NCBI GenBank assembly: GCA_964550895.1
Contig: CAZKAP010000004.1
Location: 44,947-108,946 of the forward strand
From: CAZKAP01 sp964550895
Lineage (GTDB): Bacteria > Bacteroidota > Bacteroidia > Flavobacteriales > Flavobacteriaceae
Direction of reading: 5' to 3'
DNA: 64,000 nucleotides
The position numbers and the translations under genes were made by a program. Positions 29,774-37,753 of the stretch are shown here, piece after piece (the first letter of the stretch is position 1; each line of letters starts with the position of its first letter). Below the pieces are notes generated by a model that worked only from the letters and a program-made list of their open reading frames with translations, did not search any database and had not been told where the DNA came from.

Positions 29774-31960
29774 CTAGTCCGGTATGAGGGCGAAATCCAG
29801 GTGCCTCTTCTCCAGGTCGATATCCTTAACCATGACCGTCACTTCGTCCCCGAGTACATAGCGTTTCTGGGTGCGATTACCCACTATGGCGTAATTCTTC
29901 GGATCGAAGACGTAGTAATCCCCTTTGATCTCCCGTATGCGAATCATTCCCTCGCATTTATTGGAGATGATTTCCACATACATACCCCATTCGGTTACCC
30001 CGGAGATTACACCCCGGAACTCCTCCTCCAGATGATCCTGCATGTAGCGGATCTGCATGTACTTGATCGAATCCCGTTCTGCCTGGGTCGCTAGTATTTC
30101 GCGTTGAGAACAGTGTTCGCACATTTCCTCGTAGGTATCCTGTTTTACTGATTTACCCCCTTTGAGATAATGTTCCAGCAAACGGTGTACCATTACGTCG
30201 GGATAGCGCCGTATAGGCGAGGTAAAATGACTGTAGTGATCGAAGGCAAGTCCGTAATGCCCGATATTGTCCGTACTGTATTTTGCCTTACTCATGCTCC
30301 GTATGGTCAGTGTATCGACCAGGTTTTGCTCGGGTTTTCCCTTCACATCGTCCAGGAGCTGGTTCAGATCCTGAGAGATTTTCTTTTTATCCCTGAGGTC
30401 CACACTATGTCCGAAACGCGATATGACTCCATTCAGGGCTATGAGCTTATCCGGATCCGGTTCGTCGTGTATACGGTATACGAAAGTGGGTTGTGGATTT
30501 CGCTTACCGATAAAGGCCGCCACGCGTTTGTTAGCGAGCAGCATGAACTCTTCGATCAGCTTATTGGCATCCATCGAAGTCTTGAAGAATACTCCGGTAG
30601 GCTCATTGTCCTCATTGAGTTGGAACTTGACCTCGACCTTGTCGAACGAAATGGCCCCCATCTTCATCCTTCGTGCCCTCATGCGTTTGGCCAGGGTATC
30701 CATAACCAGAACCGCCTCGCGTACCTCATCGCTGACTTCATAAGCTCCTTCGTCCCTTATGGATATGCGCTCGGGTATGTGGTTCCTGCCCGTCTCTATG
30801 ATGTGCTGGGCTTCCTCGTAGGCGAAACGTTCGTCGGATTCGATTACCGTCCGGCCGAACCATTGGTTGCGAATGTTAGCGTCGTGATCGATTTCGAATA
30901 CGGCCGAATAGGTGTACTTTTCTTCGTGGGGCCTCAGCGAACATGCCATATTGGACAGGATCTCCGGTAGCATGGGTACCACCCGGTCCACCAGATATAC
31001 AGAAGTAGCCCGATTAAAGGCCTCGTCGTCCAGTACGGTTCCGGGTATGAGATAATGCGATACATCCGCGATATGAATGCCGATTTCATAGTTGTCATTC
31101 TCCAGTTTCCTGAAGGAAAGGGCATCGTCGAAGTCCTTGGCATCCTTCGGATCTATGGTGAAGGTGAGCACGTCCCGGAAATCCCTCCTCTTAGCAATTT
31201 CCTTTTCGGTGATGCGGGTGTCGATCTGATTGGCAAAGGACTCCACGTCGGCTTCGAACTCATACGGAAGTCCGTATTCGGCCAGTATGGCATGCATTTC
31301 GGTATGGTGTTCTCCCGGTGCCCCCAGTACCTGCTTTACGCGGGCCAACGGAGAATTTCTCAGGTTTTCCCAGGATAGCATCTCGACCAGTACCTTATCG
31401 CCGTTTTTCGCCCCTCCGGTCTCGCTCAGATTAACAAAGAAATCCGTGTAGACCTTAGAGTCCGCTGGCCTCACAAAGGCAAATTTATCCGAGATTTCAA
31501 TTACACCCACGAATTCAGTGCGTTTACGCTCCAGGACCTGCACGATCTCACCGTCGCGTCGACCTTCACCCCGTTTTCGCTTCAGGGCGACACGTACCTT
31601 GTCTTTATGAAAGGCTCCTCCGAGGTCGGAGGATACCACGAAAACGTCTTCTTCCAATTCTTCGGTAATCACATAGCCGTTTCCTGCACTGTTGACATCC
31701 AGTACGCCCTCCACGGTTTCATGCTTCATGGGTGGCAGTTGATAACGACCATTTTTGGGTTCGACCAGCTTGCCTTCGGCTTTGAGCTGTCCCAACCTCC
31801 GAATCAGGTCATTGCGACCTTTGGTGTCCGTAATATTGAGAATACTGGCTATTTCTTTGTAACTGAAAGTTCGGTCAGGATGCTTCTCTAGTACGGTGAA
31901 TAGTCCCTTGGTGATCTCATTTCTGCGATGGATCTTCGCTCTTTTCTTCTGTTTGGACAT
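29774..31960 (-). CDS. rnr: Ribonuclease R
   Basis: 728 residues from the ATG at 31958-31960 (MSKQKKRAKIHRRNE); the frame is open 14 codons further but without better evidence. RNase R is a processive 3'-5' exoribonuclease that degrades structured RNA. Domains in order are a winged-helix N-terminus (FSYKEIASILNITDTKGRNDLIRRL), cold-shock/OB domains, the RNB catalytic domain with DPKDAKDFDDALS (metal-binding Asp residues) at about 270-285, and a C-terminal S1 domain (GVISGVTEWGMYVEI). It is the first gene of a three-gene minus-strand unit and lies immediately left of the putative origin. Confidence 0.95.
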   Translation of the reverse strand: MSKQKKRAKIHRRNEITKGLFTVLEKHPDRTFSYKEIASILNITDTKGRNDLIRRLGQLKAEGKLVEPKNGRYQLPPMKHETVEGVLDVNSAGNGYVITEELEEDVFVVSSDLGGAFHKDKVRVALKRKRGEGRRDGEIVQVLERKRTEFVGVIEISDKFAFVRPADSKVYTDFFVNLSETGGAKNGDKVLVEMLSWENLRNSPLARVKQVLGAPGEHHTEMHAILAEYGLPYEFEADVESFANQIDTRITEKEIAKRRDFRDVLTFTIDPKDAKDFDDALSFRKLENDNYEIGIHIADVSHYLIPGTVLDDEAFNRATSVYLVDRVVPMLPEILSNMACSLRPHEEKYTYSAVFEIDHDANIRNQWFGRTVIESDERFAYEEAQHIIETGRNHIPERISIRDEGAYEVSDEVREAVLVMDTLAKRMRARRMKMGAISFDKVEVKFQLNEDNEPTGVFFKTSMDANKLIEEFMLLANKRVAAFIGKRNPQPTFVYRIHDEPDPDKLIALNGVISRFGHSVDLRDKKKISQDLNQLLDDVKGKPEQNLVDTLTIRSMSKAKYSTDNIGHYGLAFDHYSHFTSPIRRYPDVMVHRLLEHYLKGGKSVKQDTYEEMCEHCSQREILATQAERDSIKYMQIRYMQDHLEEEFRGVISGVTEWGMYVEIISNKCEGMIRIREIKGDYYVFDPKNYAIVGNRTQKRYVLGDEVTVMVKDIDLEKRHLDFALIPD

Positions 31961-32002
31961 TCGCCTGTTTTGAAGTTTGACCGAAATTACGAAGAAACCC
32001 AC

Positions 32003-32480
32003 GTAACGAAGCCTCAGGGCTTGTTCACAACATTATATTTCATATTAAACTTTTGAATTTTTAAATAAAGATTAATGATGATGATGATGGGGTGTTGATA
32101 AGGCTGAAAAAAAGATTCAGCTTTTCTTTGAAATTTGCCTACTCGCTATTTTTAACCAATTATCAACTCAGTAATGATTTGGTAGAGAGTGAGATTATAA
32201 TAGTTATCAACAGGTGTTCGCAGAGTTAATTTAAGGTTAGTGTGGGTATATTTCAGGTTAAGCCAGTGTTAACTAAATCGAATTTGAGGTGGATATTTTT
32301 AGTTTTAATTCTGATAGTTTACCCCAGCAGGACTCGGTTTTTTGTATATAGGGACAGACAATCGAGTTAAAGAAATTATTTCATCGATTTTTAATGTCAA
32401 GTAATTAACAATAGTGATAGACGCTAAAGAGTTGATTTTTGGTTGGCATTCCGGGTTATACACACTTATAAACATGTAAA
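32003..32480. other. oriC: Candidate chromosomal replication origin (oriC)
   Basis: This is the longest gene-free stretch in the window and is strikingly AT-rich: bases 32041-32460 contain 131 G+C of 420 (31%), against clearly higher values on both sides. DnaA-box-like 9-mers (consensus TTATNCACA) are clustered: TTGTTCACA at 32021-32029, TTATCAACA on the minus strand at 32093-32101, TTATCAACT at 32160-32168, TTATCAACA at 32204-32212, ATACCCACA (minus) at 32241-32249 and TTATACACA at 32456-32464. The hairpin GCTGAA/TTCAGC lies at 32103-32121. parS, mnmG and rnpA lie in the same neighbourhood. No dnaA gene is seen here. Confidence 0.7.
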
Positions 32481-32966
32481 ATGGGAGGTACTGGCGAATT
32501 CGATGCAATCGATTTTTGGTTCGGCTCTTTCGAAGCGCTCGATACTACTCGATTGTACGGCCTGTTGCGACTGAGGTCCGAAGTCTTCGTGGTCGAGCAG
32601 GACTGTGTATACCAGGACATCGATAACCTAGATCAGCATGCCCGGCATGTACTGATGTATGTGGATGGTGTTTTATCCGGTTATACCCGTTTGTTCGGAC
32701 CCGGTCAATACTTTGAGCGGTCGAGCATTGGTAGAGTGGTAGTGTCCGAAGGCATACGCGGCAGAAGCCTGGGAAGGTTGTTAATGAAGGAGAGCCTAGA
32801 AGAACTGTATCGGCAGTACGGCCAAGTCGACATAGAGATTTCGGCCCAGCAGTATCTGACTGCATTCTACGAGGAGCTGGGTTTCCAGATGTTCGGCGAG
32901 GGATACCTGGAGGATGGCATTCCGCATATACGGATGTTGAAAGCAAAAAAAAATCCCCGCCAATAA
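32481..32966 (+). CDS. ElaA-type GNAT N-acetyltransferase
   Basis: 161 residues. The N-terminal half has LYGLLRLRSEVFVVEQDCVYQDIDNLDQHARHVL, the ElaA-family opening. The acetyl-CoA-binding motif A follows as IGRVVVSEGIRGRSLGRLLM (about 94-113). The C-terminal AFYEELGFQMFGEGYLEDGIPHIRM is the usual GNAT end. It should transfer an acetyl group from acetyl-CoA to an amine; the substrate is unknown. It starts directly at the right edge of the AT-rich origin candidate and stands alone between that region and a minus-strand gene, sharing the hairpin at 32951-32982. Confidence 0.85.
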   Translation: MGGTGEFDAIDFWFGSFEALDTTRLYGLLRLRSEVFVVEQDCVYQDIDNLDQHARHVLMYVDGVLSGYTRLFGPGQYFERSSIGRVVVSEGIRGRSLGRLLMKESLEELYRQYGQVDIEISAQQYLTAFYEELGFQMFGEGYLEDGIPHIRMLKAKKNPRQ

Positions 32967-32982
32967 TTCCGCAGGGATTTTA
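32951..32982 (-). terminator. Terminator between the convergent acetyltransferase and unknown secreted gene
   Basis: AAAATCCCCGC pairs with GCAGGGATTTT with one mismatch and a 10-base loop. On the minus strand the stem runs into nine T (plus-strand A run at 32946-32954), so it mainly ends the minus-strand gene; on the plus strand only four T follow, so it may act in both directions. Confidence 0.7.
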
Positions 32983-32994
32983 AGATCACAATGG

Positions 32995-33804
32995 CTACCA
33001 ACGATCAAAGGCTTCTTTGGAACAGACGATAATCATTGTGGTTTTATCGTAAATCACTTCAGAATCCGTACCAAATGATACTTCAGTACGTTCATCAAAC
33101 AGAGGTTCGGATAGTTTGAAATGCAAAGAAACTACACCTACTACACCTCCAAGAATATTATCTGCTGAGGGGTTGACCTCTCTAGTCTGCAGCACAAATC
33201 CATTCTTATCCCTGCAAATAAGTTTGGTATCTTCTTCTGAGACTTCCAATTCATAAAAACGGAAGTCTTTTCTATTAGACTGAGCACGTGTTTCGGGAAT
33301 AATCCATCGTGCCTCAGTGAATTGTACAATTCTTGGCGAAGGAGCAGGGTTTTCAATTTTCATCGAACCGTAGTCCACAAAGAAGTTTCCTCCGTAGGGG
33401 TGTCCGGCGCTGTTTTCTGATCCAACGGTAAATAGGGGAACATCGGGTCCATAGTCCTCGCCATCAAACCCGTAATGCGATTTTGCTTTTTCAATCGCAT
33501 TTTCAGATTTGCTTCCTAGTGCTAATTGATTGCCTACATTAGGCATTTCCCCTGAATTCCACAATTCCACGTAAGGTTGGGAAATTTTAGGCAGTATAAA
33601 TCCCTTAGTTCGGTCGGGCATGAAGTTGGCACTCTGCTGGAATTTCTGGGATAAGTGACTGCTAAGAGAATCATAGGAGCTTGTTTTTAGGCTGACGACC
33701 AAATGGTCAAAGAAGCCTTCTATACTTTCGGACTGGGCACGAGAAGAATAAGGCATATAAAACAGCACCAGAAGAACAGTAAAATGCAAAATACGATTTT
33801 TCAT
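32995..33804 (-). CDS. Unrecognised secreted protein
   Basis: 269 residues from the ATG at 33802-33804, chosen because it gives a clean signal peptide (MKNRILHFTVLLVLFYMPYSSRAQ). I do not recognise the family. After the signal there is a region SIEGFFDHLVVSLKTSSYDSL, a Gly/Pro/Asp-rich middle (about 110-160, GFDGEDYGPDVPLFTVGSEN) and a beta-rich C-terminus (about 185-269). No lipobox or membrane helix is seen. Base composition is visibly more AT-rich than in its neighbours, and it sits between the S41 protease and the origin candidate with its own terminator. Recent acquisition is possible. Confidence 0.6.
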   Translation of the reverse strand: MKNRILHFTVLLVLFYMPYSSRAQSESIEGFFDHLVVSLKTSSYDSLSSHLSQKFQQSANFMPDRTKGFILPKISQPYVELWNSGEMPNVGNQLALGSKSENAIEKAKSHYGFDGEDYGPDVPLFTVGSENSAGHPYGGNFFVDYGSMKIENPAPSPRIVQFTEARWIIPETRAQSNRKDFRFYELEVSEEDTKLICRDKNGFVLQTREVNPSADNILGGVVGVVSLHFKLSEPLFDERTEVSFGTDSEVIYDKTTMIIVCSKEAFDRW

Positions 33805-33886
33805 AATCAGGAAATTTAGATTTGTACGAAAAGTAACCATATTTTCTAAAGTAAGATTACTCAAAAATGGATTCCGGTTTAATCCC

Positions 33887-35527
33887 TTATTTCTGATTGA
33901 GAATGGACCGGTATTCCCGGTTGTTATCTAAAGTTTCCAGGGCTCGTTCCACGACAGGATCGTCCTGCAGGAGTACGGGATACAGGCCTTCCCGATACAG
34001 CTGCCTAAGCAAGAGTTCTTCGCGGATTTCTCCCAGTACGTAGTCCCGGGCCTGATTAAGGAGTTGATCCTTATCCTGCTCTAATCTGGCCATTAGGTCG
34101 CTGTATGCCTTCTCCATGCCAGGGGTTAGAAACAGGCTGTCCTTTCGCATGGCGTCGCGAACCAGTTCCTCGGACTCGGTCTGCATGGAGAAATTAGAGG
34201 AACGGAGAAAGTCGGAGAAGGCCTTCCAGATTCGATCGTCATATTGACGGGGATTAGAGGGGTCGAGTTCCGGATTTCCCCCGTTCACGTAGTCATTGCA
34301 GAAATCGAAGAAAACATATTCCTTTTCCATTTTACGAACCAATGGATGTACCTGCCCATCCCCCACGGCTATATCCGGCGTGATGCCCCCGCCATCGGTA
34401 ACGGTGCGTCCATTGCGCGTCTTGAATTCGTTAAACTCCCGGGTGCGTATTGCGTTGCCTTCTTCGTCCCGGCGGGAATAGTCAAGTGCCTGTATGCACC
34501 TGCCTGAAGAGGTATAGTAGCGTGAAATGGTAACCTTAAGGCTGGTGTTGTATTCCAGCGGGATCTGTCGCTGAACCAGCCCCTTACCGAAACTGCGCGT
34601 ACCCAGTACCACGGCGCGGTCGACATCCTGCAGACCACCGGACACGATTTCGCTGGCGGAGGCACTGCGACCGTTAATCAGCACGGCCAACGGCACCTCC
34701 GGTTCGAGGGGCTCGTTTTCCGTGCGGTACTGCCGATTGAATTTTTTTATACGGGATCGGGTGGAGACGACGAGTTCGTTTTTGGGAACGAAGAGGTTTA
34801 CCAGGTTGATGGCCTCGGAGAGCAATCCGCCGGGATTACCCCTAAGGTCGAGAACAAACTGCGTGGCCCCCTGGTTCTTCAGGTCCTGAATAGCCGAACT
34901 CACCTGTGAGGAGGCTTTGCGGTTGAATACACGAAGGACGATATAGCCGGTATGGCCTCCTACCATGCTGTAGTAAGGAACGGCATCCACGGTAACTGCC
35001 TTACGGGCGAGGCTGGCGTTGTAAGTCGTTCCTCCCCTTCGGTATTTCACCGATAATTCCGTATTCCTCGCCCCCCTCATCAGCTCGTCGATTATGCCTT
35101 CGTATTCGCCCACGGGAGTCCCGTCGACTTCCACGATTTCGTCTCCGGCCATGAGGCCGGCCTCATCGGCCGGAAATCCTTTGTAGATCTCCAGAATCAC
35201 GATTTTGTCCCGGGACGTTAAGACTGAGGCGCCGATACCTGAGTACGACCCTGACTGCCGAATACGGGCGGACTCGATTTCCTCTTCGCTCATGTATGTT
35301 GTGTAGGGATCCAGGTCTTCGAGCATGCTTTTGATGGCGGTATTCATAAGATCCGCCGGGCTGGTGTCGTCCACATAGTTCATATTCAGCTCCTTGAACA
35401 GGGAAGTGAAAATCTCGATCTGCTTGGCGATTTCGAAGAAGTCGTTATTCGGGCGGAAGCCGCTGAAAACTACCAGGGAAAGAACTAAGGCCGAGATAAC
35501 AGCCAGGATTTTGCGTAAGGCTTTCAT
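33887..35527 (-). CDS. S41-family C-terminal processing peptidase
   Basis: 546 residues. An N-terminal signal or anchor (ILAVISALVLSLVVFSGF) places it outside the cytoplasmic membrane. A PDZ domain follows (about 85-165, SGIGASVLTSRDKIVILEIYKGFPADEAGLMAGDEIVEVDG). The peptidase core has FVLDLRGNPGGLLSEAI, the catalytic Ser region NGRSASASEIVSGGLQ, and the catalytic Lys in GTRSFGKGLVQ. CtpA-type proteases cut C-terminal tails of periplasmic proteins. The long C-terminal extension (about 420-546) is helical. Its ATG overlaps the rnpA stop by 4 bases, so it is translationally coupled to rnpA. Confidence 0.93.
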   Translation of the reverse strand: MKALRKILAVISALVLSLVVFSGFRPNNDFFEIAKQIEIFTSLFKELNMNYVDDTSPADLMNTAIKSMLEDLDPYTTYMSEEEIESARIRQSGSYSGIGASVLTSRDKIVILEIYKGFPADEAGLMAGDEIVEVDGTPVGEYEGIIDELMRGARNTELSVKYRRGGTTYNASLARKAVTVDAVPYYSMVGGHTGYIVLRVFNRKASSQVSSAIQDLKNQGATQFVLDLRGNPGGLLSEAINLVNLFVPKNELVVSTRSRIKKFNRQYRTENEPLEPEVPLAVLINGRSASASEIVSGGLQDVDRAVVLGTRSFGKGLVQRQIPLEYNTSLKVTISRYYTSSGRCIQALDYSRRDEEGNAIRTREFNEFKTRNGRTVTDGGGITPDIAVGDGQVHPLVRKMEKEYVFFDFCNDYVNGGNPELDPSNPRQYDDRIWKAFSDFLRSSNFSMQTESEELVRDAMRKDSLFLTPGMEKAYSDLMARLEQDKDQLLNQARDYVLGEIREELLLRQLYREGLYPVLLQDDPVVERALETLDNNREYRSILNQK

Positions 35528-35913
35528 GTACTGTTTTTTATGCGTTTCAGGAGGGTGTTTAGATCCGACGAGAGCCCTGGATATGTGGGCTTTTGCCTAC
35601 CGAAGTAGAGGAAGATCAGGCCCAGGGGAAGGGCCTCGCCCAGCTCATAGCGGAGGGGACTTGTACGATAGGCCTCCCTGAGGAGGCGTTTGATCCGATT
35701 CCTGTCGACGGCTTTGCGGTACACCCTCCTGGGCACCGCAAAGGCCGCCTTATTGCCTTCGGCTTGTTTCAGGGGGCCGTAGATCATGAGCAGGCCACCC
35801 TGCTTTATCCTTTTTCCCCGCTCGAACAACAAGGCGATATCCTCCCGGGAACGGAGTCGTTCCTCCTTGCCCAGTCTTTCTCTTCCAACCTTATTCCGAG
35901 ACGGTATATTCAT
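35524..35913 (-). CDS. rnpA: Ribonuclease P protein component
   Basis: 129 residues. RnpA is the basic protein cofactor of the RNase P ribozyme that trims tRNA 5' leaders. The family signature is AVDRNRIKRLLREAYR (about residues 68-83), the RNR motif that contacts RNA, preceded by FAVPRRVYRK. The protein is very basic. The start at 35913 overlaps the M1 peptidase gene by 23 bases and the end overlaps the S41 gene by 4, so the three form one operon. No rpmH is seen beside it, unlike in many other phyla. rnpA near an origin is common. Confidence 0.93.
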   Translation of the reverse strand: MNIPSRNKVGRERLGKEERLRSREDIALLFERGKRIKQGGLLMIYGPLKQAEGNKAAFAVPRRVYRKAVDRNRIKRLLREAYRTSPLRYELGEALPLGLIFLYFGRQKPTYPGLSSDLNTLLKRIKNST

Positions 35914-37738
35914 TATCCGATAGTTCCACGTCGGCCATCAGTCCGCTGGGGTCAATGGCCAGGGCATCCACCCGTCCATAGGGCAGATCTACCTCAAAGG
36001 TATAGCTCGGATGGGTCCAGGCCCAATCCCGGAGCACTTTTCGTTCGTAGGCAGGATAGGGATTGTCCTTTTCTCCGCGCATCATACGAAGGGGGATGTA
36101 ATAGTTGTGGTAATTTCCTTCCTTGTCTTTGATAAACAGATCGATGGGCATGGGCATTTGGCCCTTGCGCTTCAGGGTAATCCGTGTCTTTTCGCCGGAC
36201 GCCTCGACCTCGGAGATGGCGTAGTCTATGGTGTTTGTGGTTCGGGTCCAGTCGTTCAGATACCACTCCAGTTCGATGCCGGACACCTTCTCGGCGACCC
36301 GCTTGATATCGTTGGGAATGGGATGCCGGAATTTGAATTGCTCATAGTACTGCTTAATGGCCTGGTCCCTTTTGTCCTCGCCGATAACATAGCCCAGTTG
36401 AGCCAGGAATACGGCTCCTTTGCTGTAGGCCGAGCTTCCGTAGGCGAAGTTGGTGTTGTATCGATCGGCATGCGTGGTCTGAGGCTCCTCCACTCCGGAG
36501 TTGGCCAGACGGCGATAGCCGCTGTAGCTGCCGCTGAAAGGAAATGGATTGTCGCGTTCCATGATTTCGTTCATGCAGAGGGCGCTGATGTAGCTGGTGA
36601 AGCCCTCGTCCATCCATTCGTATTTGGACTCATTGGTTCCAAGCAGGTGCTGAAACCAAGAGTGCGCCATCTCATGTACGGTAACTCCTACCAGACTTCC
36701 GAAGGAACGGTCGCCGGTAATTAAAGTAGCCATGGGGTATTCCATGCCTCCGTCACCCCCCTGAATGATCGAGTATTGCTCATAGGGGTAGGGGCCTATG
36801 TGCTCGGAGAGGTAGGTCATAGCCGCCGCGGCCTTGGGCTGGAGGTTCTTCCAGTTCTCCTTCAGCTGATCGTTCCCTTTGTAGAAAAAGTGCAGAACGG
36901 GGCCTCCTTTGACCTTCAGGGTGTCGTGGGTGTAGCCGGGGTCGGCTCCCCATACGAAGTCCATTACCCTGGGTGCCTTGAAGTGCCAGGTCAGTGTCTT
37001 TCCCCGGGTGCGTCGGGTCTTTTCCCCATAGCCGTGTCCGATCTCTCCGGGGTTCTGCAGGTAGCCGGTTGCTCCGATCACATAGTCTTTGTCCAGGGTG
37101 ATCTTCACGTCAAAATTCCCCCAGACCCCGTGAAATTCGCGGGCGATATAGGGGTTCGGGTGCCAGCCCTCGAAATCGTATTCCGCCAGTTTGGGGTACC
37201 ATTGGCTCATGGAAAGTGCGATGCCTTCCGCATTGTTGCGTCCCGATCTGCGTATCTGAAGAGGCACCTGTCCCATAAAACTCAGATCGAAGGTAGTGCT
37301 GCTGCCTGAGGCTATGGGTTCCGCCAGGTCTACCACCAGTATGGTCTCCTCCTCCAGGTATTTTACCGCAGTTCCATCCTGGGTCAGGGAGGTGATGTGG
37401 AGGTATCCCTGTTCTTCAGGCTTGAGTACAGCGATCCGGCTTTTCCCGCCATTCATCATCCGGCGGTCCGGATCCCTTACATTTTGAAGGCGCATATCCA
37501 TTTCACTACCGGGCTGGAAGGCGTTGAAGTACAGATGAAAATACACCCGGCGAAGTTCATCCGGGGAGTTGTTGGTATAAACGATTTTCTGAGTGCCGGA
37601 ATACTGAAAGCTCTCGACATCCATCTTTACATCCATGGTATAATCTACGTGCTGTTGCCATCTGCTCGTTTCAGATTGAGCAAGGGCTGCAGTAGCGACG
37701 AAAATCAATGCGAGTGAGGCTAGTACGGGACGTATCAT
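35891..37738 (-). CDS. M1-family zinc metallopeptidase
   Basis: 615 residues with a signal peptide (MIRPVLASLALIFVATAALAQ), so exported. The N-terminal beta domain of M1 aminopeptidases occupies about 25-230. The exopeptidase-type loop appears as GGMEYP (usually GAMEN/GGMEN) near residue 320. The zinc motif is VTVHEMAHSWFQHLLGTNESKYEWMDEGFTSY (HEMAH, then Glu 19 residues later) near 350-380. The protein lacks the large C-terminal ERAP-like domain of long M1 enzymes. It probably trims peptides in the periplasm or outside. It is 15 bases downstream of the S8 protease gene. Confidence 0.9.
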   Translation of the reverse strand: MIRPVLASLALIFVATAALAQSETSRWQQHVDYTMDVKMDVESFQYSGTQKIVYTNNSPDELRRVYFHLYFNAFQPGSEMDMRLQNVRDPDRRMMNGGKSRIAVLKPEEQGYLHITSLTQDGTAVKYLEEETILVVDLAEPIASGSSTTFDLSFMGQVPLQIRRSGRNNAEGIALSMSQWYPKLAEYDFEGWHPNPYIAREFHGVWGNFDVKITLDKDYVIGATGYLQNPGEIGHGYGEKTRRTRGKTLTWHFKAPRVMDFVWGADPGYTHDTLKVKGGPVLHFFYKGNDQLKENWKNLQPKAAAAMTYLSEHIGPYPYEQYSIIQGGDGGMEYPMATLITGDRSFGSLVGVTVHEMAHSWFQHLLGTNESKYEWMDEGFTSYISALCMNEIMERDNPFPFSGSYSGYRRLANSGVEEPQTTHADRYNTNFAYGSSAYSKGAVFLAQLGYVIGEDKRDQAIKQYYEQFKFRHPIPNDIKRVAEKVSGIELEWYLNDWTRTTNTIDYAISEVEASGEKTRITLKRKGQMPMPIDLFIKDKEGNYHNYYIPLRMMRGEKDNPYPAYERKVLRDWAWTHPSYTFEVDLPYGRVDALAIDPSGLMADVELSDNEYTVSE

Positions 37739-37753
37739 AGGATAGGGGATTGC

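Noticed and set aside
32076..32090. Short ATG tandem run in the origin candidate as a phase-variable start
   Set aside because: No open reading frame follows it; it is a simple repeat in non-coding DNA.
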